Below are positions 1 through 8,214 of a DNA stretch of 64,000 bases, one piece after another. The stretch comes from Salinivibrio kushneri (GTDB lineage Bacteria > Pseudomonadota > Gammaproteobacteria > Enterobacterales > Vibrionaceae). The DNA lies in the NCBI RefSeq assembly GCF_027286325.1, contig NZ_CP114589.1:434001-498000 (forward strand). The letters run 5' to 3'. The position numbers and the translations under genes were made by a program. How positions within the stretch are numbered: the first letter of the stretch is position 1; each line of letters starts with the position of its first letter. A model generated the notes under the pieces. That model was not told where the DNA came from. It did not search any database and saw nothing but the letters and a program-made list of their open reading frames with translations.

Positions 1-1336
1 CCACGTATTGCACATCCACGTCACGCATCGACGAGTGCGCAGCCTTAGGGTTTATCTCAGCGTCTAGCAACGCCAGCATCCCCTTGCTCATGGTTTGGTT
101 TGAGTCGATACGACTACCAATGACAGAAATCAATGCGACCATTTCACCCGTAATTTTCGCTTTCGGGTAGAGCTTCTCAACGCGATTAATCACCTTGTCT
201 TGACTGGCGGTCTTGCCATCCAAATAGTAAGTGATTGAGTTGGCGTTCATCTCTTTACTGATCAGCTGCACGTTTTCTTCGCGAATGATTTCCATCACGT
301 CGTAGCTGACCTGATCAACATGTCCAACCATTGACTGGTCAAAAATATGAAGCGCTAATACCTTATCTCGACCCGCAATGATCTCGATCTCTTTATCTTT
401 TGGACGATATTTGTGAGAGATCACCGTACCCGCGTGCTCAGGCTCGAAGGTGTTTTTCACGACCAATTCGATACCCACGGCGCGCATACCAGACGCAGCA
501 TTAGGGTGGATGGCTTCCATCCCTAGGTTGGCCAGCTGGTCAGCCACATCGTAGTTACTAAGACCCATTGGCTGAACACGCTCTGGACCAACAATACGAG
601 GGTCGGCACTGCTTAAGTGATATTCTTTGTGGATTACCGCGCTACTTGCTTTAGTTAATACGGCAATACGGCTGAATGTCATTTCACTGTAACCACGGTC
701 ATAGGTCTTCATCAGACCTTCATCACAATAGACGTAGCCGGTAACGATGGGCAGCTCAGTACTGAAATCAATGTCTTCCATGGCATTGGCAATCACCGTA
801 TTGAGGTCGCCTTTGCCTTCATCTGGGTTATCCCAACCAGAGAGGTCAACAAATCGAGAGTTAATCCCTACGCTTTCGAGCAGTAGCGTCGAGTTGTGCG
901 CACTGTGCGCCTCACCAATAGAGGAGAGGAACTCACGAATTTGTGGTAGATAGCTTTCCAGAGAAAACTGCCCATAGTTACAGGTTTCGAGTATACCTTC
1001 GATACAGCTATGTGCTTTTTCCATGCGTTGACGGATAAAGTTATCGGCACGTTCACGGTATACAGGATCGGGGAACATATTGCTGTTGATGAGCAGCATA
1101 CGTTGCTCTAGCTCATCCATCGCATCACGCCATTTAGGGTTATTCGCAGCGAGAAGGCGATAAATGCCGGGCTTACCCGAACGCTTACACTCTAGCAATG
1201 CATCCGTGATGCCAGCGTAAGCAGAAACGACAAAAATGCGGTTATACGGGTTTGACGGGTACAAAAAGATATTATCCATGACAGCGTCGTAGGCTGACAT
1301 CGACGTACCGCCGATCTTTTCAACGGTATGATTCAT
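1..1336 (-). CDS. ask: Aspartokinase of the ectoine cluster (Ask_Ect type), 3' end outside window
   Basis: Phosphorylates L-aspartate, the first step toward aspartate-semialdehyde, the precursor used by EctB. The ATG at 1334-1336 follows an AAGGAG ribosome site at good spacing. Residues 7-12 read KIGGTS, the aspartokinase nucleotide-binding signature; later segments (SSADPRIVGP, GMEAIHPNAA) fit the kinase domain, and the C-terminal part resembles tandem ACT regulatory domains. About 445 codons are present; the family usually has about 470-480, so only the last few dozen residues are missing. It is the last gene of the ectABC-ask cluster, 77 bases after ectC. In ectoine clusters this paralogue is thought to be a feedback-relaxed supply enzyme; that role is inferred from position and family. 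Confidence 0.93.
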   Translation of the reverse strand, partial: MNHTVEKIGGTSMSAYDAVMDNIFLYPSNPYNRIFVVSAYAGITDALLECKRSGKPGIYRLLAANNPKWRDAMDELEQRMLLINSNMFPDPVYRERADNFIRQRMEKAHSCIEGILETCNYGQFSLESYLPQIREFLSSIGEAHSAHNSTLLLESVGINSRFVDLSGWDNPDEGKGDLNTVIANAMEDIDFSTELPIVTGYVYCDEGLMKTYDRGYSEMTFSRIAVLTKASSAVIHKEYHLSSADPRIVGPERVQPMGLSNYDVADQLANLGMEAIHPNAASGMRAVGIELVVKNTFEPEHAGTVISHKYRPKDKEIEIIAGRDKVLALHIFDQSMVGHVDQVSYDVMEIIREENVQLISKEMNANSITYYLDGKTASQDKVINRVEKLYPKAKITGEMVALISVIGSRIDSNQTMSKGMLALLDAEINPKAAHSSMRDVDVQYV

Positions 1337-1413
1337 GTGAGCTCCTTGTGGGCTTTTATGAATTAGGGGGTCGATTGGGTTTACAGGGGCAGCATCCGGC
1401 TGCCCCATGACGG

Positions 1414-1803
1414 TTAATCGACTAATGGATAAACACCGTTCTCATCGTGCGTTTCCTGCCCAGTAATAGGTGGGTTAAACACACAGGCCATGACCATATC
1501 AACACCTTTGTTTGCACGAAGCTGGTGCTCGTCATGTTTGTCTAGGATATACAGTGTGCCAGGTTTAATGGGATAAACCTTACCGTCATCCGTGGTTTCA
1601 ATCTCACCTTCACCCGACATGCAATACACAGACTCTAAGTGGTTCTGGTAGTGAATGTGCGTGTCAGTGTTGGCATAGATGGTGGTAATATGGAAAGAAA
1701 ATCCCATATTATCATCGCGTAGCAGCATGCGTACGCTTTCCCAGTTTTCTGCCACCACACGGCGTTCAGTTTTCTGGCATTCTTCTAATGTACGAACAAT
1801 CAT
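1414..1803 (-). CDS. ectC: L-ectoine synthase
   Basis: Closes the ectoine ring by dehydrating N-gamma-acetyl-diaminobutyrate, the last step of ectoine synthesis in the cytoplasm. The 129-residue length is typical of EctC. It opens [16 protein letters not shown] and carries the cupin core with [11 protein letters not shown] and [11 protein letters not shown], typical of the family. An AAGGAA ribosome site precedes the ATG. It lies 50 bases after ectB and before ask, in the usual ectABC order. No separate promoter or terminator is evident within the cluster, so co-transcription from the ectA promoter is likely. No hydroxylase gene (ectD) is seen in the window. Confidence 0.97.
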   Translation of the reverse strand: MIVRTLEECQKTERRVVAENWESVRMLLRDDNMGFSFHITTIYANTDTHIHYQNHLESVYCMSGEGEIETTDDGKVYPIKPGTLYILDKHDEHQLRANKGVDMVMACVFNPPITGQETHDENGVYPLVD

Positions 1804-1853
1804 GTTTATTCCTTCAACGTCTCTTCGTTAAGCGGGGATCGCCATCTTGGTGA

Positions 1854-3131
1854 TTACGATGCTTTTTTGAGCTTCTGTTTTTTGTACTGCTCAACGGACT
1901 TAACGAAGATTTGCAAGCCTTTTTCCATCTCTGCTTCGCTGACTGTCAGTGGCGAGAAGAATTTGATCACTTCATCATCTGGACCCGCAGTCTCGATAAT
2001 CATGCCATTGTCAAAGCACAGGCTGGAGATCTCATCTGAAATATCACCATTTTGACACGCAATGCCTTGCATCAAACCTCGTCCTTTAATGGTTTCAAAA
2101 AGATCACTGTGCTTGCTGAGCATCTCTTGCAACACTTTGTTCAATTGCTCAGCACGTTCTTGAATGTGCGTTTGGAATTGATCATCGCGCCAATATGTGT
2201 CAATTGCTTCCGCTGCAGTCACAAATGCGTGGTTGTTACCACGGAATGTACCGTTGTGCTCACCTGGTGCCCATTGATCCAGCTCAGGTTTTAGTAGAAC
2301 CACGGCCATTGGCAGACCATAACCACCGATTGATTTGGACAGGGTCACAATATCGGGCTTAATGCCTGATGGCTCAAAGCTGAAGAAGGTACCCGTACGG
2401 CCACAACCAGCCTGGATGTCATCTACGATCATCAAGATGTCGTGTGCCTTACAAATATCTTGCAGACGCTGCAACCACTCATTAGAGGCTGCGTTTAGGC
2501 CACCTTCACCTTGGACGACTTCAAGAAGCACTGCAGCAGGTTTATCACCACCGGTTAGGCCACTTGATGCGTCATTAAGCATGGTTTCAAACAGGGTTAA
2601 ACCATCAACGTCTGCATAGCCATCGTACGGAAGACGTGTTACTGCGTTGTTGACAGGGATGCCGCCACCACCGCGATGGTGATGATTACCCGTCACTGCC
2701 AATGCACCATATGTACAGCCATGGAAGCCGTTGGTGAAAGACACAATATTTGCGCGGCCTGTTACTTTACGAGCAAGTTTCATCGCCGCTTCAACGGCGT
2801 TGGTGCCCGTCGGGCCAGTGAATTGAAACTTATAGTCCAAATCACGCGGTGCCAAGATGTGTTCTTTAAATACTTCGAGAAAGCGTGCTTTTGCACCTGT
2901 GTACATATCCAGGCCGTGTGTAATGCCATCTTTCTCGATGTACTCGATCAGTGCTTTTTTCAACGTTGGGTTGTTATGCCCATAGTTCAGCGAGCCGGCG
3001 CCAGCAAGAAAATCGAGGTAGCGCTTGCCGTCTACGCCTGTGATCCAACAGCCCTTAGCGCTTTCAAACACCACGGGGAAGTTGTTGGCGTAACATTGAA
3101 CATTTGACTCCTGCGATTTAAAGATATCCAT
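1854..3131 (-). CDS. ectB: Diaminobutyrate--2-oxoglutarate transaminase
   Basis: Converts aspartate-semialdehyde and glutamate to L-2,4-diaminobutyrate, the first committed ectoine step. It is a class III PLP aminotransferase of 425 residues, the usual EctB length. The PLP lysine is seen in [11 protein letters not shown] at about residue 266; the upstream cofactor pocket includes [13 protein letters not shown]. The N-terminus [19 protein letters not shown] matches the EctB family rather than general GABA aminotransferases. The ATG follows AGGATGAGTT. It starts 11 bases after ectA stops, so the two genes are almost certainly translated from one message. Confidence 0.97.
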   Translation of the reverse strand: MDIFKSQESNVQCYANNFPVVFESAKGCWITGVDGKRYLDFLAGAGSLNYGHNNPTLKKALIEYIEKDGITHGLDMYTGAKARFLEVFKEHILAPRDLDYKFQFTGPTGTNAVEAAMKLARKVTGRANIVSFTNGFHGCTYGALAVTGNHHHRGGGGIPVNNAVTRLPYDGYADVDGLTLFETMLNDASSGLTGGDKPAAVLLEVVQGEGGLNAASNEWLQRLQDICKAHDILMIVDDIQAGCGRTGTFFSFEPSGIKPDIVTLSKSIGGYGLPMAVVLLKPELDQWAPGEHNGTFRGNNHAFVTAAEAIDTYWRDDQFQTHIQERAEQLNKVLQEMLSKHSDLFETIKGRGLMQGIACQNGDISDEISSLCFDNGMIIETAGPDDEVIKFFSPLTVSEAEMEKGLQIFVKSVEQYKKQKLKKAS

Positions 3132-3142
3132 AACTCATCCTG

Positions 3143-3700
3143 TTATTTTTTGAGTGGAATTCGGAAAAGGTATTCGGTGTCATGTTCACCGTTGAAATGC
3201 TCTTGTTCGTCAAGGAACACAGAGCGCTGACCACCTGTACCGTAGAGGCGGTCTACCTTTTTAAACAGCGCCCAAGATCCGGCGTTGTCTTCTGTGATGG
3301 TGGTTTCGATGAAGCGAATATTGCTTGAGACTTTGCGTGCCATCAGCGCTTCGATCATCGAGAGGGCAAGCCCTTCACCACGTGCTTTGGGTGACACTGC
3401 AACCTGCCAGACAAAAAATGTGTCTGGCTGCTCAGGGCGAATGTAGCCCGAGATAAAGCCTTGTACATCACCCTCACGCTCAGCAACGACACAGGTCTCT
3501 TTAAAGTGAGTCGCCTGTAGGAAGTTGCAGTAAGCGGAGTTCACATCCAACGGTGGGCACTGCGTGATTAATCGATAGATGTTGCCGCCATCCTTGATGG
3601 CTGGCTTACGAAACACAAACTGCGTGTTGGTCTGGGTCTGTTTACGGTCACGTACTTCGGATTCAAGTACTGCCGTGTCTGTCGTTTTTGATCGCCACAT
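3143..3700 (-). CDS. ectA: L-2,4-diaminobutyric acid acetyltransferase
   Basis: Acetylates diaminobutyrate at the gamma amino group using acetyl-CoA. The product is a GNAT protein; VAVSPKARGEGLALSMI contains the acetyl-CoA pyrophosphate-binding loop. I set the start at the ATG at 3698-3700 (MWRSKTTDTA, 185 residues). A longer reading from a TTG at 3760 would add 20 residues, but that TTG is the first triplet of a good -35 element (TTGATA), with the -10 element inside the added segment, so the extension is probably untranslated. No strong Shine-Dalgarno precedes the ATG, so the start is likely rather than certain. First gene of the ectABC-ask cluster. Confidence 0.93.
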   Translation of the reverse strand: MWRSKTTDTAVLESEVRDRKQTQTNTQFVFRKPAIKDGGNIYRLITQCPPLDVNSAYCNFLQATHFKETCVVAEREGDVQGFISGYIRPEQPDTFFVWQVAVSPKARGEGLALSMIEALMARKVSSNIRFIETTITEDNAGSWALFKKVDRLYGTGGQRSVFLDEQEHFNGEHDTEYLFRIPLKK

Positions 3701-3732
3701 AATTGTTTTGTGCTCTAACGAATTCGTTTTAT

Positions 3733-3760
3733 ATAATAGGCGATGAATTTGGTTTATCAA
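3733..3760 (-). promoter_or_regulatory. Sigma70-type promoter of ectABC-ask
   Basis: On the minus strand TTGATA (3755-3760) is followed after 16 bases by TATTAT (3733-3738), with transcription expected to begin near 3725. The ectA ATG at 3700 then has a leader of about 25 bases. Upstream sequence to about 3840 is very AT-rich, which could be an UP element or a nucleoid-protein site. Osmotic control is inferred from the genes; no specific operator was recognised. Confidence 0.65.
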
Positions 3761-4065
3761 CCCCAGATTTTAGTGTTGGCTTTATCAATTATTATTATGA
3801 CATTGATTTATATCGATTTTTATATTGTTAAATTTTTTGTGAAAGTAAGTGTTTTGAGGAGTAACATTTACTGGCCTAAAGGTGTGGGTAGGTTCCCACA
3901 CCCAATCTATGTGGCGGAATAGGGTCGATGTGGTCTTGGATGACGAGCATAACGAATGCTGAACGGAGAGAGATATAAGTTAGGAACAGATAGCTTGGAT
4001 GCAAGTATCGGTGCCAACAGGCAAAGAACACTGTGGGCACCGAAGTTGGCTAGCGACTCAGTGTG
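3761..4065. other. Intergenic region with an inverted repeat
   Basis: No gene is supported here. The part next to ectA (3761-3850) is AT-rich promoter sequence. At 3881-3902 a perfect 8-bp inverted repeat (GGTGTGGG, 6-base loop, CCCACACC) could form a hairpin, but no T tract follows on either strand, so it is not a clear intrinsic terminator. The remainder shows nothing recognisable. Confidence 0.5.
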
Positions 4066-5061
4066 CTAGGGACCCTGTAGTAAGAAATCACGATATTGGG
4101 TATCTTCACGCACCACATGGTGAATCCACCAATAACGTAGAAACTTAAAAAACTCTGAGCGATAAAGCTCTGGATCGGCTTGGCATTGCAACAAGACATA
4201 TTGCGCCTGCCGAGCCAGACGTTGATGAATTGCCGCATGCTCTTTGTATTTGGGGTAGGCGCGCGCTTCGAGGATATCTTCCTCTAGCTGAAAGTGTGAG
4301 TCAATGTAGTCACGAAAGCGTTGCGCGAGTGCCTCAAAATCCGTCTTAGTCTCGTCTTCATGGTGGTAGGCAATGGCCTCATACGTATCGTTGATAATAG
4401 AGAGCAGCTGCTTGTTACTCTCATCCAATGATTGATGACCCACTGTATACTTTTCTTGCCACCGAATAAATTTCCGATCTTTCGACTCTCCCTGGGCTGG
4501 CGTTATAGATGGTTCTTTTTGTGTCAGATCTGATCGCGCCGGGCCTTGCGGCTCGTTGATGCCTTCTATTTTCTGCTGCTCTTCTTCGGTAAAGACGATG
4601 GCCCCATTGTGCTCAAAATCCGTTGATTTAGCAGGGTCTGATTGATACATCTCAAAGTAAAACTTGGGAGGTTTTTTAGCTTTGGTCTGTTTAGAGAGCT
4701 GTTTGACACGGTTTTCTAGATCTTGCTTCTTCACCGGTTTAACCATAAAAGCATCGACGTCATAGCGAATGCACTCGCTGATCACTGCCTGAGATGCGTT
4801 AGCGGTTAAAATGATGATGGGCGTGTCATGACGCAAATGATAGCGGCCGCTCCGCATGAGGCGTAACATTTCCAACCCGTCAATGGGATCCATTTGTAAG
4901 TCGGTAATGATCAGATTGGGCTCTTCATGGTATGCCTTTGATATCGCCTCGGCACCATCTGCTGCCGTGATCACCGACTTAATACCAAGCGCTTGCGCCA
5001 TCAATCCAATGGTGTCACGAATCATTTCATGATCGTCAACAATTAAGCACGGAGATAGCAT
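4066..5061 (-). CDS. Response regulator with receiver and bacteriohemerythrin domains
   Basis: Residues 1-125 form a CheY-like receiver domain: acidic pair D9-D10, probable phosphoacceptor D54 in LIITDLQMDP, T86 in ILTANAS and K108 in MVKPVKK. After a charged linker (about 130-195), residues 200-330 form a hemerythrin domain with the di-iron ligand pattern (VGHQSLDE, DSHFQLEEDIL, HAAIHQRL, WWIHHVVREDTQ). The protein probably couples phosphorelay input to oxygen binding or redox sensing. It has no DNA-binding or enzymatic output domain, and no histidine kinase gene lies nearby. The ATG at 5061 follows AGGAGG; a longer TTG-initiated reading would include that ribosome site and is rejected. Confidence 0.9.
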   Translation of the reverse strand: MLSPCLIVDDHEMIRDTIGLMAQALGIKSVITAADGAEAISKAYHEEPNLIITDLQMDPIDGLEMLRLMRSGRYHLRHDTPIIILTANASQAVISECIRYDVDAFMVKPVKKQDLENRVKQLSKQTKAKKPPKFYFEMYQSDPAKSTDFEHNGAIVFTEEEQQKIEGINEPQGPARSDLTQKEPSITPAQGESKDRKFIRWQEKYTVGHQSLDESNKQLLSIINDTYEAIAYHHEDETKTDFEALAQRFRDYIDSHFQLEEDILEARAYPKYKEHAAIHQRLARQAQYVLLQCQADPELYRSEFFKFLRYWWIHHVVREDTQYRDFLLQGP

Positions 5062-5200
5062 ACGTCCTCCTGACAATGTCTATGTTTTCAGCCTAGTGGA
5101 TGGTGGCAAGAGCGTCTATAGCGAGTGTGAAAGGAATGCGACCTTGATGAGGTTTCGCTAAAAAAATGATGGTTTAGACTAAAGCACAAATGATAGAGAC

Positions 5201-5224
5201 AAAAAAGGCGCCCAGTTGGGCGCC
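5201..5224 (-). terminator. Intrinsic terminator of the cold-shock gene
   Basis: On the minus strand a 7-bp stem (GGCGCCC with GGGCGCC, loop AACT) is followed directly by six T residues (5201-5206 in complement). It lies 22 bases after the cold-shock stop codon. Confidence 0.88.
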
Positions 5225-5246
5225 TTTCTCTTAAATTTGGTTTGGC

Positions 5247-5453
5247 TTACAGGCGAACGACGTTCGCAGCCTGAGGGCCTTTCTGACCTTGCTCGATATC
5301 GAACTCAACCTGTTGGCCTTCTGCTAGTGTGCGGAAGCCTTCACCAACGATAGCACGGAAGTGAACGAATACGTCTGGACCGTTCTCTTGCTGGATAAAA
5401 CCGAAACCTTTCTCTTCGTTAAACCACTTAACGGAACCATTAGCTTTGGACAT
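5247..5453 (-). CDS. Cold-shock domain protein (CspA family)
   Basis: Single-stranded nucleic-acid-binding protein of 68 residues, one cold-shock domain. Both RNA-binding motifs are visible: KGFGFI (RNP1, about residues 15-20) and VFVHF (RNP2, about 28-32). It probably acts as an RNA chaperone in the cytoplasm. A strong AGGAG lies seven bases before the ATG. The gene stands alone, with a clear terminator, and has a long region upstream (about 580 bases to qmcA) that could hold a structured cold-shock leader, but I could not identify a cold box. Whether it is cold-inducible or constitutive (CspD/CspE-like) cannot be told from sequence. Confidence 0.95.
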   Translation of the reverse strand: MSKANGSVKWFNEEKGFGFIQQENGPDVFVHFRAIVGEGFRTLAEGQQVEFDIEQGQKGPQAANVVRL

Positions 5454-6032
5454 GGTGTCTCCTGAATATATTAACTAGGTGTTGCAGTGACGCGAGTGCC
5501 GTTAATCGACTCTATGGGCAAATGTAGCGAATATCTTCAGGACAACTAACTTTCCAGCCTAGCGGTAGGGTGTTTCGATGTATCTATATTCAATTGCTGC
5601 ATAAATTTCCGATTATCGAAGCTGCCTAGCAGCTTCAACAGGACCACGCGTTATTTGCGCGTCAGTTTACTATTGGTTGCAACATGGTGTGTCTACGACC
5701 AACAGTTCGTCAACCAACACGGTTGAACACTATCGAGAATACACCCAAAAGAGTGTGAGGTAAATCTATTTTGCGGATGAAAGAGGCAACTTTGTGTGAG
5801 CTTGTTGTGAAAATGAGAGCACAGCCTGATAACTGTGCTGTATCGACGCAAAGGGCGTCATAAAAAAGCGATCTAGATTGCGAGGAGTGTCAAATTAACC
5901 ATTGGATGATGTCTTTTTATGCTGACAATAACGTATCATAAAACGCGACGAGTAACGCCGTAAGCACCTGTGCGCGCGTTTGTGTTTGTTTATGCGAGTC
6001 ATGATTGTGACCCGCAGTGATAGGGCTTATCC
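5454..6032. other. Divergent intergenic region between csp and qmcA
   Basis: This 579-base region contains no supported gene. At 5618-5636 a perfect 8-bp stem (GAAGCTGC and GCAGCTTC, loop CTA) is seen; it could sit in a csp leader. A shorter 5-bp dyad (GACGC and GCGTC) lies near 5845-5859. Promoters for both genes must lie here, but I cannot place them confidently. Confidence 0.45.
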
Positions 6033-6983
6033 ATGGATACGATTTTTTTAGAAACGTCGAGCTTTGTTGGCGTTTGGGTAGTGCTGGCGGTCTTAGTGAT
6101 TGTGGTACTACGCGGTGCGATTAAGTTTGTGCCACAAAACACAGCTTATGTTGTTGAGCGATTTGGTAAGTATTACAAGACGATGGAAGCGGGTCTCAAT
6201 TTCATCGTGCCATTTATCGATCGTATTGGTTATACCAGAACGTTAAAAGAACAAGCATATGATGTACCCAGTCAATCCGCGATCACGCGCGATAACATTT
6301 CGCTGGTTGTCGACGGTGTCTTGTACATCAAGGTATTGGACCCGTATAAAGCGTGTTATGGCGTCGATGATTATGTGTACTCCGTGACTCAGCTTGCGCA
6401 AACCACCATGCGTAGTGAAGTGGGTAAAATGGAGCTGGATAAAACCTTCGAAGAGCGCGAAAGCTTAAATACCGCGATTGTCTCTGCAATCAATGAAGCC
6501 GCTCAGCCTTGGGGTGTTCAGGTCTTACGTTACGAAATTAAAGATATCGATCCACCTCGCTCTGTTCTCGATGCCATGGAACGCCAAATGAAGGCTGAAC
6601 GAGAGAAGCGTGCGGTTATTCTTGAGTCAGAAGGGGCGCGCCAATCGGATATCAACGTTGCTGAAGGTCAAAAGCAGGCCCGAGTCTTAGCGGCGGAAGC
6701 AGAGAAGTCTGAGCAAATCTTGCAAGCGGAAGGTGAAGCGCAAGCCATTATCGCGGTTGCCGAGGCGCAAGCCGAAGCACTTGAAATCGTAGGGACACGA
6801 GCAATAACAGAGGAAGGTCAAAAAGCCATCCAGTTAGAGCTTGCAGAAAAAGCGATCAAGGCGAAACAGGCCATTGCCAAAGAGTCCTCAGTCGTACTGC
6901 TACCTGACTCTGGGACAGGTGCAGCGAATGTGGTTGCAGAAGCGATGACAATTATTGATACACTCAATAAGAGCAAAGCGTAA
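6033..6983 (+). CDS. qmcA: SPFH/stomatin-like membrane protein (QmcA/paraslipin)
   Basis: Membrane-anchored scaffold protein of the stomatin/prohibitin superfamily. One N-terminal membrane segment (residues about 10-30) is followed by an SPFH domain beginning near FVPQNTAYVVERFGKYYKT and then an alanine/glutamate-rich coiled coil (about residues 190-280). The length of 316 residues matches E. coli QmcA (YbbK). It is followed six bases later by an NfeD-family gene, the conserved partner in this family, so the two are likely co-transcribed and act as a membrane microdomain complex. The physiological role in this organism is not known from sequence. Confidence 0.92.
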   Translation: MDTIFLETSSFVGVWVVLAVLVIVVLRGAIKFVPQNTAYVVERFGKYYKTMEAGLNFIVPFIDRIGYTRTLKEQAYDVPSQSAITRDNISLVVDGVLYIKVLDPYKACYGVDDYVYSVTQLAQTTMRSEVGKMELDKTFEERESLNTAIVSAINEAAQPWGVQVLRYEIKDIDPPRSVLDAMERQMKAEREKRAVILESEGARQSDINVAEGQKQARVLAAEAEKSEQILQAEGEAQAIIAVAEAQAEALEIVGTRAITEEGQKAIQLELAEKAIKAKQAIAKESSVVLLPDSGTGAANVVAEAMTIIDTLNKSKA

Positions 6984-6989
6984 AACAGG

Positions 6990-7469
6990 ATGTTTAGTGT
7001 GAGTATTTACCTCGCAGAATTAACCGTGATTGTGGGCTTGTTACTGTTAGCCGTCGAAGTGTGGCTGCTTGGCCTATCGACCATTGTTTTATTAGCAACC
7101 GGTGTTGCTGCCATTTTGGTGGGACTTTTGGCGATGGTCGGCGTTGTGCCAGAAACCGTTACGGCGTTATTTAGCAGTACGGGGATCAGCGCAGGCTTGT
7201 TAACTGCCATGCTGTGGCGCCCACTTAAACAGCTACAACGTGGTGGACGACGTCCGGATAATCGTCATAGTGATTTTATCGGGTTGATATTGACGCTCAG
7301 TGAGCCGTTGAGCCGAGAGCAGCCTTCGACGATTAAATACTCAGGCGTCACTTGGCAACTGCGACTCAGCTCGGCCGCCGATGATTGTACATTGCTGGCT
7401 GGGGAACAGGTCAAGGTCGTGGGCGTTGATGTTGGACGATTTACGGTTGAGCCCGTAAAGCCGGAGTGA
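6990..7469 (+). CDS. NfeD-like membrane protein (YbbJ family)
   Basis: Partner of the upstream stomatin homologue. The 159-residue product has two or three hydrophobic segments in its first 75 residues and then a C-terminal OB-fold domain (about residues 90-155, including GEQVKVVGVDVGRFTVEP) typical of NfeD-family C-termini. It starts six bases after qmcA stops and is followed by a strong bidirectional terminator, so qmcA-nfeD forms a two-gene operon. The SPFH-NfeD pairing is well known; the exact function remains unclear. Confidence 0.88.
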   Translation: MFSVSIYLAELTVIVGLLLLAVEVWLLGLSTIVLLATGVAAILVGLLAMVGVVPETVTALFSSTGISAGLLTAMLWRPLKQLQRGGRRPDNRHSDFIGLILTLSEPLSREQPSTIKYSGVTWQLRLSSAADDCTLLAGEQVKVVGVDVGRFTVEPVKPE

Positions 7470-7522
7470 AAGGGACACTCAGTACCTGTTCATGACAAAC
7501 AGACGTTGATGAGATGAAAAAT

Positions 7523-7553
7523 AAAAAGCTCGGTCGCAATGCCGAGCTTTTTT
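7523..7553. terminator. Bidirectional intrinsic terminator
   Basis: AAAAAGCTCGG and CCGAGCTTTTT form a stem around an 8-base loop, with A and T tracts on both sides. It can end the qmcA-nfeD message on the plus strand and the small gene at 7574-7687 on the minus strand. Confidence 0.88.
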
Positions 7554-7573
7554 ACTGCGTATCAGCCTGTGAT

Positions 7574-7687
7574 TTAGGCTTTTTTTAGTTGCTTTTTGAG
7601 CTTTTTCAGCTTGTTTTCCTGCTTTGCAACTTTCGCTTTTGCCTTCTTAATCGATTTTTTCAGATCTTTTTTAGATGCTTTTGCCAT
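7574..7687 (-). CDS. Very small lysine-rich protein, unknown function
   Basis: This predicted protein has 37 residues, nearly half of them lysine, in an alternating pattern (KAKAKVAKQENKLKKLKKQLKK) that should form an amphipathic basic helix. The start is chosen because an AGGAGA ribosome site lies just upstream of the ATG at 7687; a longer reading would not use it. A terminator follows the stop. Such a protein might bind nucleic acid or membranes, but I recognise no family and assign no function. Confidence 0.6.
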   Translation of the reverse strand: MAKASKKDLKKSIKKAKAKVAKQENKLKKLKKQLKKA

Positions 7688-7782
7688 GGTTTCTCTCCTC
7701 AATGATGATTTGCCGAAGCGTTTGCCACTGCAATACAGCTTCAATGCTGTGGACGGGGCCGGCATGTCCACCCCATGTGTGA

Positions 7783-7956
7783 TCACGATGATTTATTCGT
7801 TTCGTGGTCTTTTAAAAACTGTTTGATAAATCGGCGTACTTCACGTGCTGCGGATGTATCCTGTTCGTCGCAGGCCGCTAAGAATGCATCCCGTTGCTCG
7901 CTATTGATTCTTATCAGTAACTGGCTGTCTTTTTTCGTTTTTTCTTTTTTTGCCAT
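7783..7956 (-). CDS. Small ribbon-helix-helix (Arc/CopG-like) protein
   Basis: The 57-residue product starts at MAKKEKTKKDSQLL, where QLLIRINSEQRDAFLAACDE fits a beta strand plus first helix of a ribbon-helix-helix DNA-binding fold, and the C-terminal part (AAREVRRFIKQFLKDHE) fits the second helix. I preferred the ATG at 7956 over an upstream reading from 8055, because the extra 33 residues are not conserved in character and run across a palindrome that looks like an operator. No toxin partner is next to it; the basic small gene at 7574 is separated by about 95 bases. Probable transcriptional repressor, possibly autoregulated. Confidence 0.65.
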   Translation of the reverse strand: MAKKEKTKKDSQLLIRINSEQRDAFLAACDEQDTSAAREVRRFIKQFLKDHETNKSS

Positions 7957-7977
7957 GCCGATACGCCTATCTTTTAG

Positions 7978-7992
7978 ATATACAATGTATAT
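7978..7992. promoter_or_regulatory. Palindrome upstream of the ribbon-helix-helix gene
   Basis: ATATAC-AAT-GTATAT is a perfect 6-bp dyad about 20 bases upstream of the ATG at 7956, and includes sequence resembling a -10 element. Ribbon-helix-helix repressors commonly bind such short palindromes over their own promoter. The assignment is inference. Confidence 0.4.
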
Positions 7993-8140
7993 ACGTTTTT
8001 GTGGTGGTGCTAGGAGAGAATAGTAAAAGTGTGATCTACTTAGTACTGTAAACAATAGTCATCACGGGTATCAATAGGCTAAACGAGTTAGTGCTAAGCG
8101 CTATGACATATAGCCAAATCGACGTCATAAAACTTTGTTT

Positions 8141-8156
8141 GGCCGTCTAAATGTCT
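8141..8156. promoter_or_regulatory. Possible tandem MetJ boxes before metC
   Basis: Two adjacent 8-mers, GGCCGTCT and AAATGTCT, each match the MetJ consensus AGACGTCT at six of eight positions. They lie about 60 bases upstream of the metC ATG. MetJ repression of metC is established in enterics; binding here is inferred. Confidence 0.45.
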
Positions 8157-8214
8157 TTACTGCCCTTGTGCAAACCCGTAGGCTATAAGTCAGTCAACCT
8201 AGGATGAGTGAACG

